From the NCBI RefSeq assembly GCF_029433115.1, contig NZ_JARNTV010000001.1, positions 124,001 to 188,000 of the forward strand: 64,000 bases of DNA. Reading direction: 5' to 3'. Positions 45,065 to 54,183 of this stretch are shown piece by piece. Made by a program: the position numbers and the translations under genes. Position 1 is the stretch's first letter; every line of letters begins with the position of its first letter. Source of the DNA: Sphingomonas sp. AOB5 (GTDB lineage: Bacteria > Pseudomonadota > Alphaproteobacteria > Sphingomonadales > Sphingomonadaceae). A model generated the notes under the pieces. The model ran no database searches. It was given only the letters and a program-made list of their open reading frames with translations, and was not told the origin of the DNA.

Positions 45065-45694
45065 ATGCGAACCCTGGTAATCGAAACCGCTACGGCTGCC
45101 TGCTCGGTCGCGTTGCTGGAAGGCGACGCGATCCTGGCCGAGCATCATGACGTGGTCGGCCGCGGCCATGCCGAGCGGCTGATCCCGATGATCGCCGATC
45201 TGCCCGATCAGGGCCGCGCCGACCGCATCCTGGTCGATTGCGGCCCGGGCAGCTTCACCGGTGTGCGGGTGGGCCTTGCCGCCGCGCGCGGCCTCGCCAT
45301 CGGCTGGGGCTGCGCGGTTCATGGCTATTCCTCGCTCGCATTGATCGCGGCACAGGGCTTCGCCGCCGATCCCGCCCGCGCCAATCTTGCGGTGGTTCTC
45401 GAAGGCGGGCACGGTGAAGTCTTCATGCAAGCCTTCACCGCTCCGCTGGCCGAGGATGGCGCCTTCGCATCGATGGTGCCGCAGGCCGCCATCGATGCGC
45501 TGGGCGGCACGCCTGCTATCGGCAACGGCGTGCGCTATCTCGCCGCCGTCGATCCCGCGCTCGACCTGACCGAAATCCTGCCGCGCGCCGCCGATGCCCG
45601 GCTGCTGCCCCCCGCCTTCGCCGCACTCGAACCGCGCCCCATCTATGGCCGCGCACCCGACGCGAAGACGCTGGCCGAGCGGGGCCTGGCATGA
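45065..45694 (+). CDS. tsaB: TsaB, tRNA t6A biosynthesis scaffold
   Basis: A 209-residue ASKHA-fold protein: LVIETATAACSVALLEGD at the N-terminus and DCGPGSFTGVRVGLAAARGLA at about 58-77, the hallmark of TsaB. It partners TsaD and TsaE in N6-threonylcarbamoyl-adenosine formation on ANN-decoding tRNAs. The ATG at 45065 precedes the conserved start. Its end overlaps rimI by four bases, the usual alphaproteobacterial arrangement. Confidence 0.93.
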   Translation: MRTLVIETATAACSVALLEGDAILAEHHDVVGRGHAERLIPMIADLPDQGRADRILVDCGPGSFTGVRVGLAAARGLAIGWGCAVHGYSSLALIAAQGFAADPARANLAVVLEGGHGEVFMQAFTAPLAEDGAFASMVPQAAIDALGGTPAIGNGVRYLAAVDPALDLTEILPRAADARLLPPAFAALEPRPIYGRAPDAKTLAERGLA

Positions 45695-46167
45695 GCCGCA
45701 CGATCAACCTCACCGAACTTCGCGAAGGCGGCCCGCAGGATCTGCCCGCGGTCGCCCGGATCATGCAGGACGCATTCGATCCCCGCTACGGCGAGGCATG
45801 GACCAGCGCGCAATGCATGGGGATGCTGTCACTTCCGGGCGTCTGGCTGACCATCGCCAGTATCGACGATGCCGATATCGGCTTCGCCTTGGCGCGCGTC
45901 GCCGGGCCCGAAGCGGAACTTTTACTGCTCGCCACGCGTCCTGCGGCACGCGGACGCGGCGTTGGCGGTGCATTGCTTCGCGCCGTGATTGCAGAATCTG
46001 CATGTCGCGGTGTCATTGATCTGCATCTTGAAGTTCGCGCTGGTAATGAAGCGGTTCATCTTTACCGTCGCGAAGGGTTCGAAAAAGTTGGTGAACGCCA
46101 CCATTATTATCGTGGGGCTAGTGGACAACTTTTCGATGCCCTGACATTTTCCCGCAAACTTCGCTGA
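45691..46167 (+). CDS. rimI: RimI-type N-acetyltransferase (GNAT)
   Basis: A 158-residue GNAT protein. The acetyl-CoA-binding motif is LLATRPAARGRGVGGALLRAVI, followed by LHLEVRAGNEAVHLYRREGFEKVGERHHYYRG, typical of RimI. It acetylates the N-terminus of ribosomal protein S18 or similar substrates. It overlaps tsaB by four bases, supporting the assignment. Confidence 0.85.
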   Translation: MSRTINLTELREGGPQDLPAVARIMQDAFDPRYGEAWTSAQCMGMLSLPGVWLTIASIDDADIGFALARVAGPEAELLLLATRPAARGRGVGGALLRAVIAESACRGVIDLHLEVRAGNEAVHLYRREGFEKVGERHHYYRGASGQLFDALTFSRKLR

Positions 46168-46277
46168 ATAGACCAGAATCGACGCAAACGGACTTGCGTT
46201 CGATCCGAAATGGTCCGATAGCCCCGCCCACATGAGGCGATCAAAATCGCCCGTGCACGGGTCGAAGGAAAGATTGA

Positions 46278-46691
46278 ATGGATACGCAGAACGAAATGCA
46301 GGAAACCTTGATCACCCTGACCGCGGATATTGTCGCGGCGCATGTCAGCAACAATTCGGTTGCTGTCTCGGACCTTCCGACGCTCATCCAGAACGTCCAT
46401 GGTGCGCTCGCGGGTCTCGGCACCGTCGCTGCGGAGCCGGAAGTGAAGCAGGAACCTGCGGTTTCGGTGCGTTCGTCGGTGAAGCCGGACTTCATCGTCT
46501 GCCTCGAAGACGGCAAGAAGCTGAAGATGCTCAAGCGCCACCTGATGACGCACTATCAGATGACGCCGGACCAGTATCGCGCCAAGTGGAACCTGCCTGC
46601 CGACTATCCGATGGTCGCGCCGAACTATGCCGAGCAGCGCCGCACGCTCGCCAAGAAGATCGGTCTGGGCACCAAGCGCCGCAAGCGCTGA
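46278..46691 (+). CDS. mucR: MucR/Ros family transcriptional regulator
   Basis: A 137-residue MucR protein: [20 protein letters not shown] near the N-terminus for oligomerisation and the zinc-finger-like region [33 protein letters not shown] in adjoining parts. The finger reads C-x2-D-x9-H-x3-H, so the second cysteine is Asp. The basic tail [14 protein letters not shown] follows. MucR binds AT-rich DNA in H-NS-like fashion and controls exopolysaccharide and cell-cycle genes. AAGGAAAG precedes the start. Confidence 0.93.
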   Translation: MDTQNEMQETLITLTADIVAAHVSNNSVAVSDLPTLIQNVHGALAGLGTVAAEPEVKQEPAVSVRSSVKPDFIVCLEDGKKLKMLKRHLMTHYQMTPDQYRAKWNLPADYPMVAPNYAEQRRTLAKKIGLGTKRRKR

Positions 46692-46719
46692 TCGACCCTT
46701 CCCGCTTTCGGGAAACAAG

Positions 46720-46755
46720 CGCCGGCCCGGGTTTTTGCCCCGGCCGGCGTTTTGC
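46720..46755 (+). terminator. intrinsic terminator of mucR
   Basis: A GC-rich hairpin (CGCCGGCCCGGG paired with CCCCGGCCGGCG across a TTTTTG loop) followed by TTTTGCGTTTT, 28 bases after the mucR stop. A good rho-independent terminator, separating mucR from fur. Confidence 0.8.
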
Positions 46756-46830
46756 GTTTTGGCCGCCCTTCCCCCGCGCGCCGCAAGCCGCTACATCGGC
46801 GCTCGACCCCTAAAAGCCGGTAAGGATCCG

Positions 46831-47253
46831 ATGGCCCGCAAGATCGATCTCGAAGCGCTCTGCCACGAAAAGGGGCTGCGCATCACCGAACAGCGCAAGG
46901 TGATCGCCCGCGTCCTCTCGGATGCCGAAGATCATCCCGATGTCGAGAAAGTCTATGAACGCGCTTCGGCGATCGATCCGGGTATCTCGATCGCCACGGT
47001 CTATCGCACCGTGCGCCTGTTCGAAGAGGCCGGCATCCTCGACCGCCACGATTTCGGCGACGGCCGCGCGCGCTACGAGCCCGCACCCGAAGCGCATCAC
47101 GATCACCTGATCGATGTCGAGACCGGGAAGGTGATCGAATTCGTCGATCCGGAACTGGAGCAGCTCCAGAAGCAGATCGCCGAACGGCTCGGCTTCCGCC
47201 TGGTCGATCACCGCATGGAGCTTTACGGCGTCAGCCTGGAGCGCAAAGCGTAA
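46831..47253 (+). CDS. fur: Fur family metal-responsive regulator
   Basis: A 140-residue Fur protein. A winged helix (GLRITEQRKVIARVLSDAEDHPDVEKVY, SIATVYRTVRLFEEAGI) is followed by the metal-binding dimerisation domain: HHDHLIDVETGKVIEFVDPELE and RLVDHRMELYGV. The C-terminal CxxC structural zinc pairs of E. coli Fur are absent, as is common in alphaproteobacterial Fur/Mur, so iron or manganese specificity is open. ATG at 46831 is the expected start. It lies in the conserved fur-plsC-miaB neighbourhood. Confidence 0.92.
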   Translation: MARKIDLEALCHEKGLRITEQRKVIARVLSDAEDHPDVEKVYERASAIDPGISIATVYRTVRLFEEAGILDRHDFGDGRARYEPAPEAHHDHLIDVETGKVIEFVDPELEQLQKQIAERLGFRLVDHRMELYGVSLERKA

Positions 47254-47343
47254 GCCTGTTGGCTGGAGCCCGGACAGACGCGTAGGCCTGTTGGCCGGAG
47301 CTTCTAAAAACGCGTAGGCCTGTTGGCCGGGGCCTCGACAAGA
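47248..47343. repeat. three tandem copies of a 32-bp repeat after fur
   Basis: Copies start at 47248, 47280 and 47312, each beginning GCGTA(A/G)GCCTGTTGGC(T/C)GG and diverging in the second half. The first copy includes the fur stop codon, so the repeat unit begins inside the coding end. Confidence 0.85.
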
Positions 47344-47350
47344 GGCCCCT

Positions 47351-48121
47351 TCAGTTCCTCGCCCAGCCCATCCTGTATTCCGGATAGACCCCGGCAGCTG
47401 GATTGCCGCTGCTGTCGACGGCCGGATTGAACCGCCCGCGCCGCATCAGCACCGCGCAGGTGGCCCGATCGAGTTCGGCGAACCCGCTGGATTGGGTCAC
47501 CTTGCATCCGGTCACGCGGCCGGTGGCGTTGATCGCCAGCGCGACGATCGTCGTACCCTCTGCGCCGCGCTCCATCATCCGGGCCGGGTAATCCTCTGCC
47601 GTGAACGGACTGTAGCCGGGGCGCGCCGTCGCCCGGGGAAGCGACAGATTGGGCGCATCGCCAATGCCCGAAAAGGCTGCCCCCGGATTGCTTTCCGGAG
47701 CCGCCACGGCAGCCGCACTCTGGCATTCGATGGTGCTGCGGCCCGTCACGCGGCTGCGCACATCGACCAGCGGATCGCCGCTCCCGCATTCGAGGATGTG
47801 CACATAGGATTGCCCCCGCCCGCGAACATCGATCGTCTGGCCCGCCCGCAGATCGGCCCATTGATACATGGTGCGGGCGCACTGCGCCTGATCGCTGCTG
47901 TAGACGACGCAATAATGGAGGCGGATCGGGCGCGGGCAATCGTTGCGATACTGGAAGTAGAATGTCGTGATCCGGCGATTGCCGCTCCGATAGGTTTCCG
48001 AGCGCTCGACCCGCGAGGTGCACACCCCGGTCTTCTCCCGCGACTGCGCGGCGGCAGGCTGCGGCGCCATCGCCAGCATCGCTGCAACAGACACGCCGAT
48101 CATCGCAAAAACGCCCCGCAT
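47351..48121 (-). CDS. secreted protein with TonB C-terminal-like domain
   Basis: A 256-residue protein with a signal peptide (MIGVSVAAMLAMAPQPAAAQ), a cysteine-containing middle (FYFQYRNDCPRPIRLHYC, HILECGSGDPL) and a C-terminal TonB-like fold (GTTIVALAINATGRVTGCKV, LDRATCAVLMRRGRFNPAVD, GVYPEYRMGW). I start at the ATG at 48119-48121, which has a GGGAG site upstream. It has no membrane anchor like true TonB, so it is one of the free TonB-C-domain proteins common in sphingomonads, perhaps modulating a TonB-dependent receptor. Convergent with fur. Confidence 0.75.
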   Translation of the reverse strand: MRGVFAMIGVSVAAMLAMAPQPAAAQSREKTGVCTSRVERSETYRSGNRRITTFYFQYRNDCPRPIRLHYCVVYSSDQAQCARTMYQWADLRAGQTIDVRGRGQSYVHILECGSGDPLVDVRSRVTGRSTIECQSAAAVAAPESNPGAAFSGIGDAPNLSLPRATARPGYSPFTAEDYPARMMERGAEGTTIVALAINATGRVTGCKVTQSSGFAELDRATCAVLMRRGRFNPAVDSSGNPAAGVYPEYRMGWARN

Positions 48122-48225
48122 CCCACTGTTCTCCCTGCACGAATCGTCAGGAACGGTGCATGTCGCACCCGCCCCGGTCAAGCGACGCTTGTTTCCGCGG
48201 CGCCGATCCCCTCTATTGCGCCGCG

Positions 48226-49086
48226 ATGAATTCCGATCTTCGTGCCCAGGCCGCACAGGGCCTTCCCACGCCGCTCAGCCTGCGTGCGCAGTTCCGCCTG
48301 TGGCGCCGCGTCGCGATGCTGGTCATCGCAGTCGTGGTGCTGGTGCCGCTCCATTATCTGTGGCGCCTGTTCCGCCTGCCCTCGCCCTGGCCGCGCCTGT
48401 TCCTGGGTCTCGCCGGCCGCATCGCCGGCGCGCGGGTGCAGCGGATCGGCGTGCCGCTGAAACGCGACGTCTTCTACATCTCCAATCATCTGAGCTGGCT
48501 CGACATCCTTGCGCTCGGCGGCACCAGCGGCACCGCCTTCGTCGCCAAGGCCGAGCTGGCCACCGCCCCCGCAGTCGGCTGGCTCGCCGGGCTGAACCGC
48601 ACCGTCTATGTGAAGCGCGAGAACCGGCTGGGCGTGGCCGAACAGATCAACCAGCTCCGCGATGCGCTGGAGGAGAATTGGGCGGTCACCGTCTTCCCCG
48701 AAGGCACCACCACCGACGGCCAGTCGCTGCTCCCCTTCAAGACGCCGATGCTGCGCGTCCTCGAACCGCCCCCGCCCGGGGTGATGGTCCAGCCGGTGAT
48801 GCTCGATTACGGCGCCGTCGCCGAGGAGATCGGCTGGATCGGCGAGGAAGGCGGCATCAACAACGCCAAACGCATCCTCGGCCGCAAGGGCAGCTTCCCG
48901 CTGAAAGTCTCGTTCCTCGAGCCGTTCCACCCGCGCGACTTCCCCGGCCGCAAGGCCATCGCCGCCGAAAGCCGCCGCCGGATCGAGACTGCCCTGGTCG
49001 CCGCACTCGGCAAGCCGCTGCGCCCCTTCGCCTATGCGGTGGACGCGGTCCGGTATGAGAAACCTCCGGAGGAAGCCGGGGCTTAA
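48226..49086 (+). CDS. plsC: 1-acyl-sn-glycerol-3-phosphate acyltransferase
   Basis: A 286-residue PlsC-type enzyme with one N-terminal membrane helix ([18 protein letters not shown]), the catalytic NHxxxxD in [12 protein letters not shown] and the substrate-binding FPEGTTTDG, plus VVQPV-like [11 protein letters not shown]. It acylates lysophosphatidate in phospholipid synthesis. The ATG at 48226 gives the standard start. It is followed after 34 bases by miaB, the common alphaproteobacterial order. Confidence 0.92.
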   Translation: MNSDLRAQAAQGLPTPLSLRAQFRLWRRVAMLVIAVVVLVPLHYLWRLFRLPSPWPRLFLGLAGRIAGARVQRIGVPLKRDVFYISNHLSWLDILALGGTSGTAFVAKAELATAPAVGWLAGLNRTVYVKRENRLGVAEQINQLRDALEENWAVTVFPEGTTTDGQSLLPFKTPMLRVLEPPPPGVMVQPVMLDYGAVAEEIGWIGEEGGINNAKRILGRKGSFPLKVSFLEPFHPRDFPGRKAIAAESRRRIETALVAALGKPLRPFAYAVDAVRYEKPPEEAGA

Positions 49087-49120
49087 TATCGCCGCGCTTC
49101 GCCGCTATAGCGCCGCCATC

Positions 49121-50443
49121 ATGAACGCGCCCAAATCCCCCAAGACCTTCCACGTCAAGTCCTATGGCTGCCAGATGAACGTCTATGACGGCGAGCGCAT
49201 GGCCGAGTTGCTGGGCGCGCAGGGCATGACCGCCAGCGATGCCGCCACCGCCGATCTGGTCGTGCTCAACACCTGCCACATCCGCGAGCGCGCGACCGAA
49301 AAGGTCTATTCCGAGATCGGCCGGCTCAAGCATCGCGAGGAAGCCCCCGCGCCGATGATCGCCGTCGCCGGCTGCGTCGCGCAGGCCGAAGGCGAGGAGA
49401 TCGCGCGCCGCACGAAGATCGACGTGGTGGTCGGCCCGCAGGCCTATCACAACCTGCCCGAACTGGTGTCGCAGGCTGCCTCGGGCACCCTCGCGCTCGA
49501 TACCGACATGCCGGCCATCGCCAAGTTCGGCGCGTTGCCGAAGCGCCGCAAGGTCAGCCCCTCGGCCTTCCTCACCGTGCAGGAAGGGTGCGACAAATTC
49601 TGCACCTATTGCGTGGTCCCCTATACCCGCGGCGCCGAGATCAGCCGCCCCTTCGCGACGATCGTCGACGAGGCCAAGGCGCTGGTCGATGCAGGCGCCA
49701 AGGAAATCACTTTGCTCGGCCAGAATGTGAATGCCTGGGACGACGAGAACGGCACCGGCCTGCACGGCCTGATCGTCGCGCTGGACAAGATCGATGGGCT
49801 GAAGCGCATCCGCTACACCACCAGCCATCCCAACGACATGCGCGAAGGGCTGATCCGCGCCCATGCCGAGGTCGAGAGCCTGATGCCCTATCTGCACCTG
49901 CCGGTTCAGGCGGGCAGCGATCGCATCCTGAAGGCGATGAACCGCAGCCACACGCGGGACTCCTATCTCCGCATCCTCGAACGCGTCCGTGCCGTCCGGC
50001 CCGATATCGCGCTGTCTGGCGATTTCATCGTCGGCTTCCCCGGCGAGACCGATGCCGAGTTCGAGGATACGCTCAGCCTGATCGACGAAGTCCGCTACGC
50101 CGCCTCGTTCAGCTTCAAATACAGCCCCCGCCCCGGCACACCCGCAGCGGAAATGACCGACGGCTTCGTGCCCGCGGCAGTGATGGACGAGCGCCTCAAG
50201 CGCCTCCAGGCCGCCATCGCCCGCGATCAGGCCGCGTTCAACGCCGCGACGCTCGGCAAGACCTGCGAAGTGCTGCTCGAACGCCCCGGCAAGCTGCCCG
50301 GCCAGCTGATCGGCAAGTCGCCATGGCTGCAATCGGTCCATCTGATGACCGACGCGAAGATCGGCGATCTGGTCGAAGTCGAGATCGTCCGCGCCGACCC
50401 CAACTCGCTGGCAGGCGTCGAGACGGCGAAGGCGGCGGCGTGA
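49121..50443 (+). CDS. miaB: MiaB, tRNA-2-methylthio-N6-dimethylallyladenosine synthase
   Basis: A 440-residue methylthiotransferase. The auxiliary-cluster cysteines are in [19 protein letters not shown] and AGCVAQAEG, and the radical SAM cluster is in [35 protein letters not shown] and [13 protein letters not shown] complete the signature, and a C-terminal TRAM domain binds tRNA. It methylthiolates A37. Its stop overlaps the GTG start of the next small gene. Confidence 0.96.
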   Translation: MNAPKSPKTFHVKSYGCQMNVYDGERMAELLGAQGMTASDAATADLVVLNTCHIRERATEKVYSEIGRLKHREEAPAPMIAVAGCVAQAEGEEIARRTKIDVVVGPQAYHNLPELVSQAASGTLALDTDMPAIAKFGALPKRRKVSPSAFLTVQEGCDKFCTYCVVPYTRGAEISRPFATIVDEAKALVDAGAKEITLLGQNVNAWDDENGTGLHGLIVALDKIDGLKRIRYTTSHPNDMREGLIRAHAEVESLMPYLHLPVQAGSDRILKAMNRSHTRDSYLRILERVRAVRPDIALSGDFIVGFPGETDAEFEDTLSLIDEVRYAASFSFKYSPRPGTPAAEMTDGFVPAAVMDERLKRLQAAIARDQAAFNAATLGKTCEVLLERPGKLPGQLIGKSPWLQSVHLMTDAKIGDLVEVEIVRADPNSLAGVETAKAAA

Positions 50444-50856
50444 CCGAGGCCGCCGACTTCGACCATGCCGATGGACCTGTAACCCCGGCAATGATCGAAG
50501 CGGCGGAAACCGCGCTCGAAATCCGCTTCCCCGATGATTACCGCGCATTCCTCCTGACCCAAGGCACGGGCGAAGGCTGGGTCGGCGAGCATTACCTGCA
50601 TCTGTGGAAGGTCGAAGATCTGGCCCTCTGGAATCGGGAGTATGGGTTCCCGGAATATGCCCCGTTCCTGATCGGCTTCGGCAGCGACGGCGCCGGGGAG
50701 TCCTTCGCGTTCGACCGGCGGACCACGCCGATGCCAGTGGTGATGGCCCCGTTCATCGACTTGAGCGAAGGCAACGCGATCCGCGTGGCAGACAATTTCC
50801 AGCATCTGTTACAACGGATGCGCGAAGAGAAATCGCTGTTTCCGGAAGCGCCATGA
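50440..50856 (+). CDS. SMI1/KNR4-like protein
   Basis: A 138-residue protein. The core [30 protein letters not shown] and [20 protein letters not shown] follow the SUKH/SMI1-KNR4 pattern. The GTG at 50440-50442 overlaps the miaB stop. SUKH proteins include immunity proteins against contact-dependent toxins, but many are stand-alone housekeeping members. No toxin is seen here, so no immunity role is claimed. Confidence 0.65.
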   Translation: MTEAADFDHADGPVTPAMIEAAETALEIRFPDDYRAFLLTQGTGEGWVGEHYLHLWKVEDLALWNREYGFPEYAPFLIGFGSDGAGESFAFDRRTTPMPVVMAPFIDLSEGNAIRVADNFQHLLQRMREEKSLFPEAP

Positions 50857-51188
50857 AACCTGTCCCCGCCGCACTGTCGCTTGTCCTGGCCCTGATCGCC
50901 GCACCGGCAGCATTCGCGCAAACCGAAGTCGCGTGCCCCAAGACGCCGGGCATGTTCCCCGGCCCCTTCGTCCGCGATCCCGAAGCCGCGCAAGGCATCT
51001 TCGTCGCGGTCGCCGATCAGTTCCAGGGCGGCGAGGACTTCTCCGGCTATCAGATCAAGGTGGAGGAAAGCGCGGACCATCGCAGCTATCTCGCCTATCA
51101 CTACATGCCCGGCGTCCGGGGCGGCGGCATGGCAATGACCATCGACCGCTGCACCGGCCGGATCACGAAGCTCCGCTATCAGCGCTAA
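50853..51188 (+). CDS. small secreted hypothetical protein (111 aa)
   Basis: A signal peptide (AALSLVLALIAAPAAFAQ) is followed by a mature part of about 90 residues with two cysteines (EVACPKTPG and TIDRCTGRI) that could form a disulfide. No family is recognised. The ATG overlaps the previous stop (ATGA), so it is coupled to the SMI1-like gene. The next 220 bases up to phoH hold no gene that I can support. Confidence 0.6.
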   Translation: MKPVPAALSLVLALIAAPAAFAQTEVACPKTPGMFPGPFVRDPEAAQGIFVAVADQFQGGEDFSGYQIKVEESADHRSYLAYHYMPGVRGGGMAMTIDRCTGRITKLRYQR

Positions 51189-51411
51189 GGCCGGAAAACG
51201 CCGCAACCGTTGCCGCAAGGCCACGCCCTGATCTTTTGCGTCGGCCCCTCCTTTTCCCGCTGTCCACCACGCCCCGACTCTGCCATCTTCCCTCTCACCA
51301 CATGCAGCACGGAACCAACCCCGCCCGCTCCCGGTTTCGCCAATCAGGCGAACGGGCCGCGTCGCTGCCGCGTGGCCGCCCACACAGCACTCTTATCGCC
51401 AAAGGAGCCGC

Positions 51412-52413
51412 ATGAGCCGCAAGCCTGTCCCCGCCCAGTCCGGTGATCGCAGCCGCGTTGAGGTTACGTTCGACAAGCCCCAGCTCCTGCCGCGATTGTT
51501 CGGCGAATTCGACAGCAACATCCTGGCGCTCGAGGAGCGGCTGGGCGTCTATATCCATGCCCGCGGCCAGCGCGTGCAGATCGAGGGTTCGGCGGAATCG
51601 GTCGCCCATGCCCGCGAAGTGCTGCAGGAGCTGCACAGCCGGGTGATCCGCGGCGAGGATATCGATACCGGGCTGATCGACGCGGTGATCGCGATGTCGA
51701 GCGAGCCGACCTTCAGCGGCATCATCCGCGCCGACAACGGCAATGCCCCGCCGCCGATCATGATCCGCACGCGCAAGAAGACCATCGTCCCGCGCTCGGT
51801 CGCGCAGACCCAATATATGCGCGCTTTGGTGTCGAACGACATGATCTTCGCGCTGGGGCCGGCGGGCACCGGCAAGACCTATCTCGCGGTCGCTCAGGCG
51901 GTGGCGCAGCTCATCACCGGCAGCGTCCAGCGCCTGATCCTGTCGCGTCCAGCGGTGGAGGCCGGCGAGAAGCTCGGCTTCCTGCCCGGCGACATGAAGG
52001 ACAAGGTCGATCCCTATCTCCGCCCGCTCTACGACGCGCTGAACGACTGCCTGCCCGCCGAGCAGGTCGAGCGGCGCATCGCCAGCGGCGAGATCGAGAT
52101 CGCCCCGATCGCCTTCATGCGCGGCCGCACGCTGGCCGACGCGTTCGTCATCCTCGACGAGGCTCAGAACACCACGCCGATGCAGATGAAGATGTTCCTC
52201 ACTCGCTTCGGCCAGAACAGCCGGATGGTGATCTGCGGCGACGCCAACCAGAGCGACTTGCCCGGCGGCCCCAAGGCTTCCGGCCTGAACGACGCAGTCG
52301 AAAAGCTGGAGGGCATCGAAGGCATCGCCATCAGCCGCTTCACCTCGGCCGACGTGGTACGCCATCCGATCGTCGGCCGCATCGTCGAGGCGTATGAGGG
52401 TTCGGATGCTTGA
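51412..52413 (+). CDS. phoH: PhoH-like ATPase (YbeZ type)
   Basis: A 333-residue protein. An N-terminal KH-like segment is followed by the P-loop IFALGPAGTGKTYLAVAQAV and Walker B AFVILDEAQNTTPMQMKMFL, then MVICGDANQSDLPGG and FTSADVVRHPIVGRIV, all typical of PhoH/YbeZ. These ATPases work with the YbeY RNase in rRNA maturation and RNA quality control, and ybeY follows. AAAGGAG precedes the start. Confidence 0.93.
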   Translation: MSRKPVPAQSGDRSRVEVTFDKPQLLPRLFGEFDSNILALEERLGVYIHARGQRVQIEGSAESVAHAREVLQELHSRVIRGEDIDTGLIDAVIAMSSEPTFSGIIRADNGNAPPPIMIRTRKKTIVPRSVAQTQYMRALVSNDMIFALGPAGTGKTYLAVAQAVAQLITGSVQRLILSRPAVEAGEKLGFLPGDMKDKVDPYLRPLYDALNDCLPAEQVERRIASGEIEIAPIAFMRGRTLADAFVILDEAQNTTPMQMKMFLTRFGQNSRMVICGDANQSDLPGGPKASGLNDAVEKLEGIEGIAISRFTSADVVRHPIVGRIVEAYEGSDA

Positions 52414-52422
52414 TCTTCTCAA

Positions 52423-52546
52423 TCCTCCCCCGGAGGGGGAGGGGGACCGCGAAGCGGTGGAGGGGGCCTGCCCCAAGCGATATCGCCCGCGGCGTTCCCC
52501 CTCCGTCAGCTACGCTGCCACCTCCTCCTCCGGGGGAGGATCAGGA
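52423..52546. repeat. CT/AG-rich inverted repeat (family B) inside the phoH-ybeY operon
   Basis: The block begins ATCCTCCCCCGGAGGGGGAG and ends with its approximate complement CTCCTCCTCCGGGGGAGGAT, with a GCGATATCGC centre at about 52477-52486. A region at 60821-60890 is nearly the reverse complement of its right half. It could fold into a large hairpin in the operon transcript. Confidence 0.8.
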
Positions 52547-52553
52547 ATTTCCA

Positions 52554-53063
52554 ATGCTTGACGTCGCCGTCCAGGCCGAACCCGAATGGCCCGAAGCCGA
52601 TTGGGAAGCCCTCGCCACCCGCGCCGCCGCTGCTGCGCTGGCGCAGTCGCCCTATGCCGGTTGGGCGGACTCAGACGCCTGCATCGAAGTCGCGATCCGC
52701 ATGACCGACGATGACGAGGTCCACGGTCTCAACCTGCAATATCGCCAGAAGGACAAGCCGACCAACGTCCTGTCCTTCCCGATGATCCAGCCCGATCTGC
52801 TCGATACGGTCACGCAGAACAGCGACGATGGCGAGGTCATCTTGGGCGATATCGTGCTCGCCCACGGGGTCTGCGCGGCCGAGGCGGTGGAGCGCGGAAT
52901 CTCCACTGCGGATCATGCAACGCACCTGATTGTCCACGGCACCCTGCATTTGCTAGGATATGACCACCAAGGGGATTCCGAAGCCGAGGTGATGGAGGAG
53001 ATGGAGCGCGCCGCGCTTGCCGGTCTCGGCCTTCACGACCCCTACCCAGTACGCGAGGATTGA
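52554..53063 (+). CDS. ybeY: YbeY endoribonuclease
   Basis: A 169-residue UPF0054 protein. The metal site is HLIVHGTLHLLGYDHQGDSEA, the H-x3-H-x5-H motif, with DKPTNVLSFP and ILGDIVLA upstream. It processes 16S rRNA ends and takes part in 70S quality control. The ATG at 52554 is the family start. It follows phoH and precedes corC in the conserved order. Confidence 0.95.
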   Translation: MLDVAVQAEPEWPEADWEALATRAAAAALAQSPYAGWADSDACIEVAIRMTDDDEVHGLNLQYRQKDKPTNVLSFPMIQPDLLDTVTQNSDDGEVILGDIVLAHGVCAAEAVERGISTADHATHLIVHGTLHLLGYDHQGDSEAEVMEEMERAALAGLGLHDPYPVRED

Positions 53064-53071
53064 TCACTTCC

Positions 53072-53986
<915 letters not shown>

Positions 53987-54014
53987 CGCGAAAGCCCGTT
54001 GGAAAAATACGGCT

Positions 54015-54090
54015 GTGCTCCGGCGAAGGCCGGAGCGCTGGCAGTCAACGGACCGCAATACGACCAACGCTCCGGCCTTCGCCGGAGCAC
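54015..54090. repeat. paired 23-bp inverted repeat (family A, CCGGCGAAGGCCGG variant)
   Basis: 54015-54037 and 54068-54090 are perfect reverse complements, each arm itself a hairpin around GAAG. The same arms recur at 56136-56158 and 56189-56211. It lies between corC and the dehydrogenase gene. Confidence 0.88.
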
Positions 54091-54183
54091 GTGCGGGACA
54101 GGCTGGACATGACCCGAATCGACCCGATGTCGCGCCACAGGATTTGACTGGCGCCCTACCGGCACCCGACCTAAACTCCCGCC

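Noticed and set aside
47248..47343. CRISPR array after fur
   Set aside because: Only three contiguous imperfect copies without unique spacers, and no cas genes in the window; it is a simple tandem repeat.
50440..51188. Toxin-immunity pair around the SMI1-like gene
   Set aside because: No toxin domain or polymorphic-toxin delivery gene is adjacent; the neighbour is a small secreted protein of unknown type.
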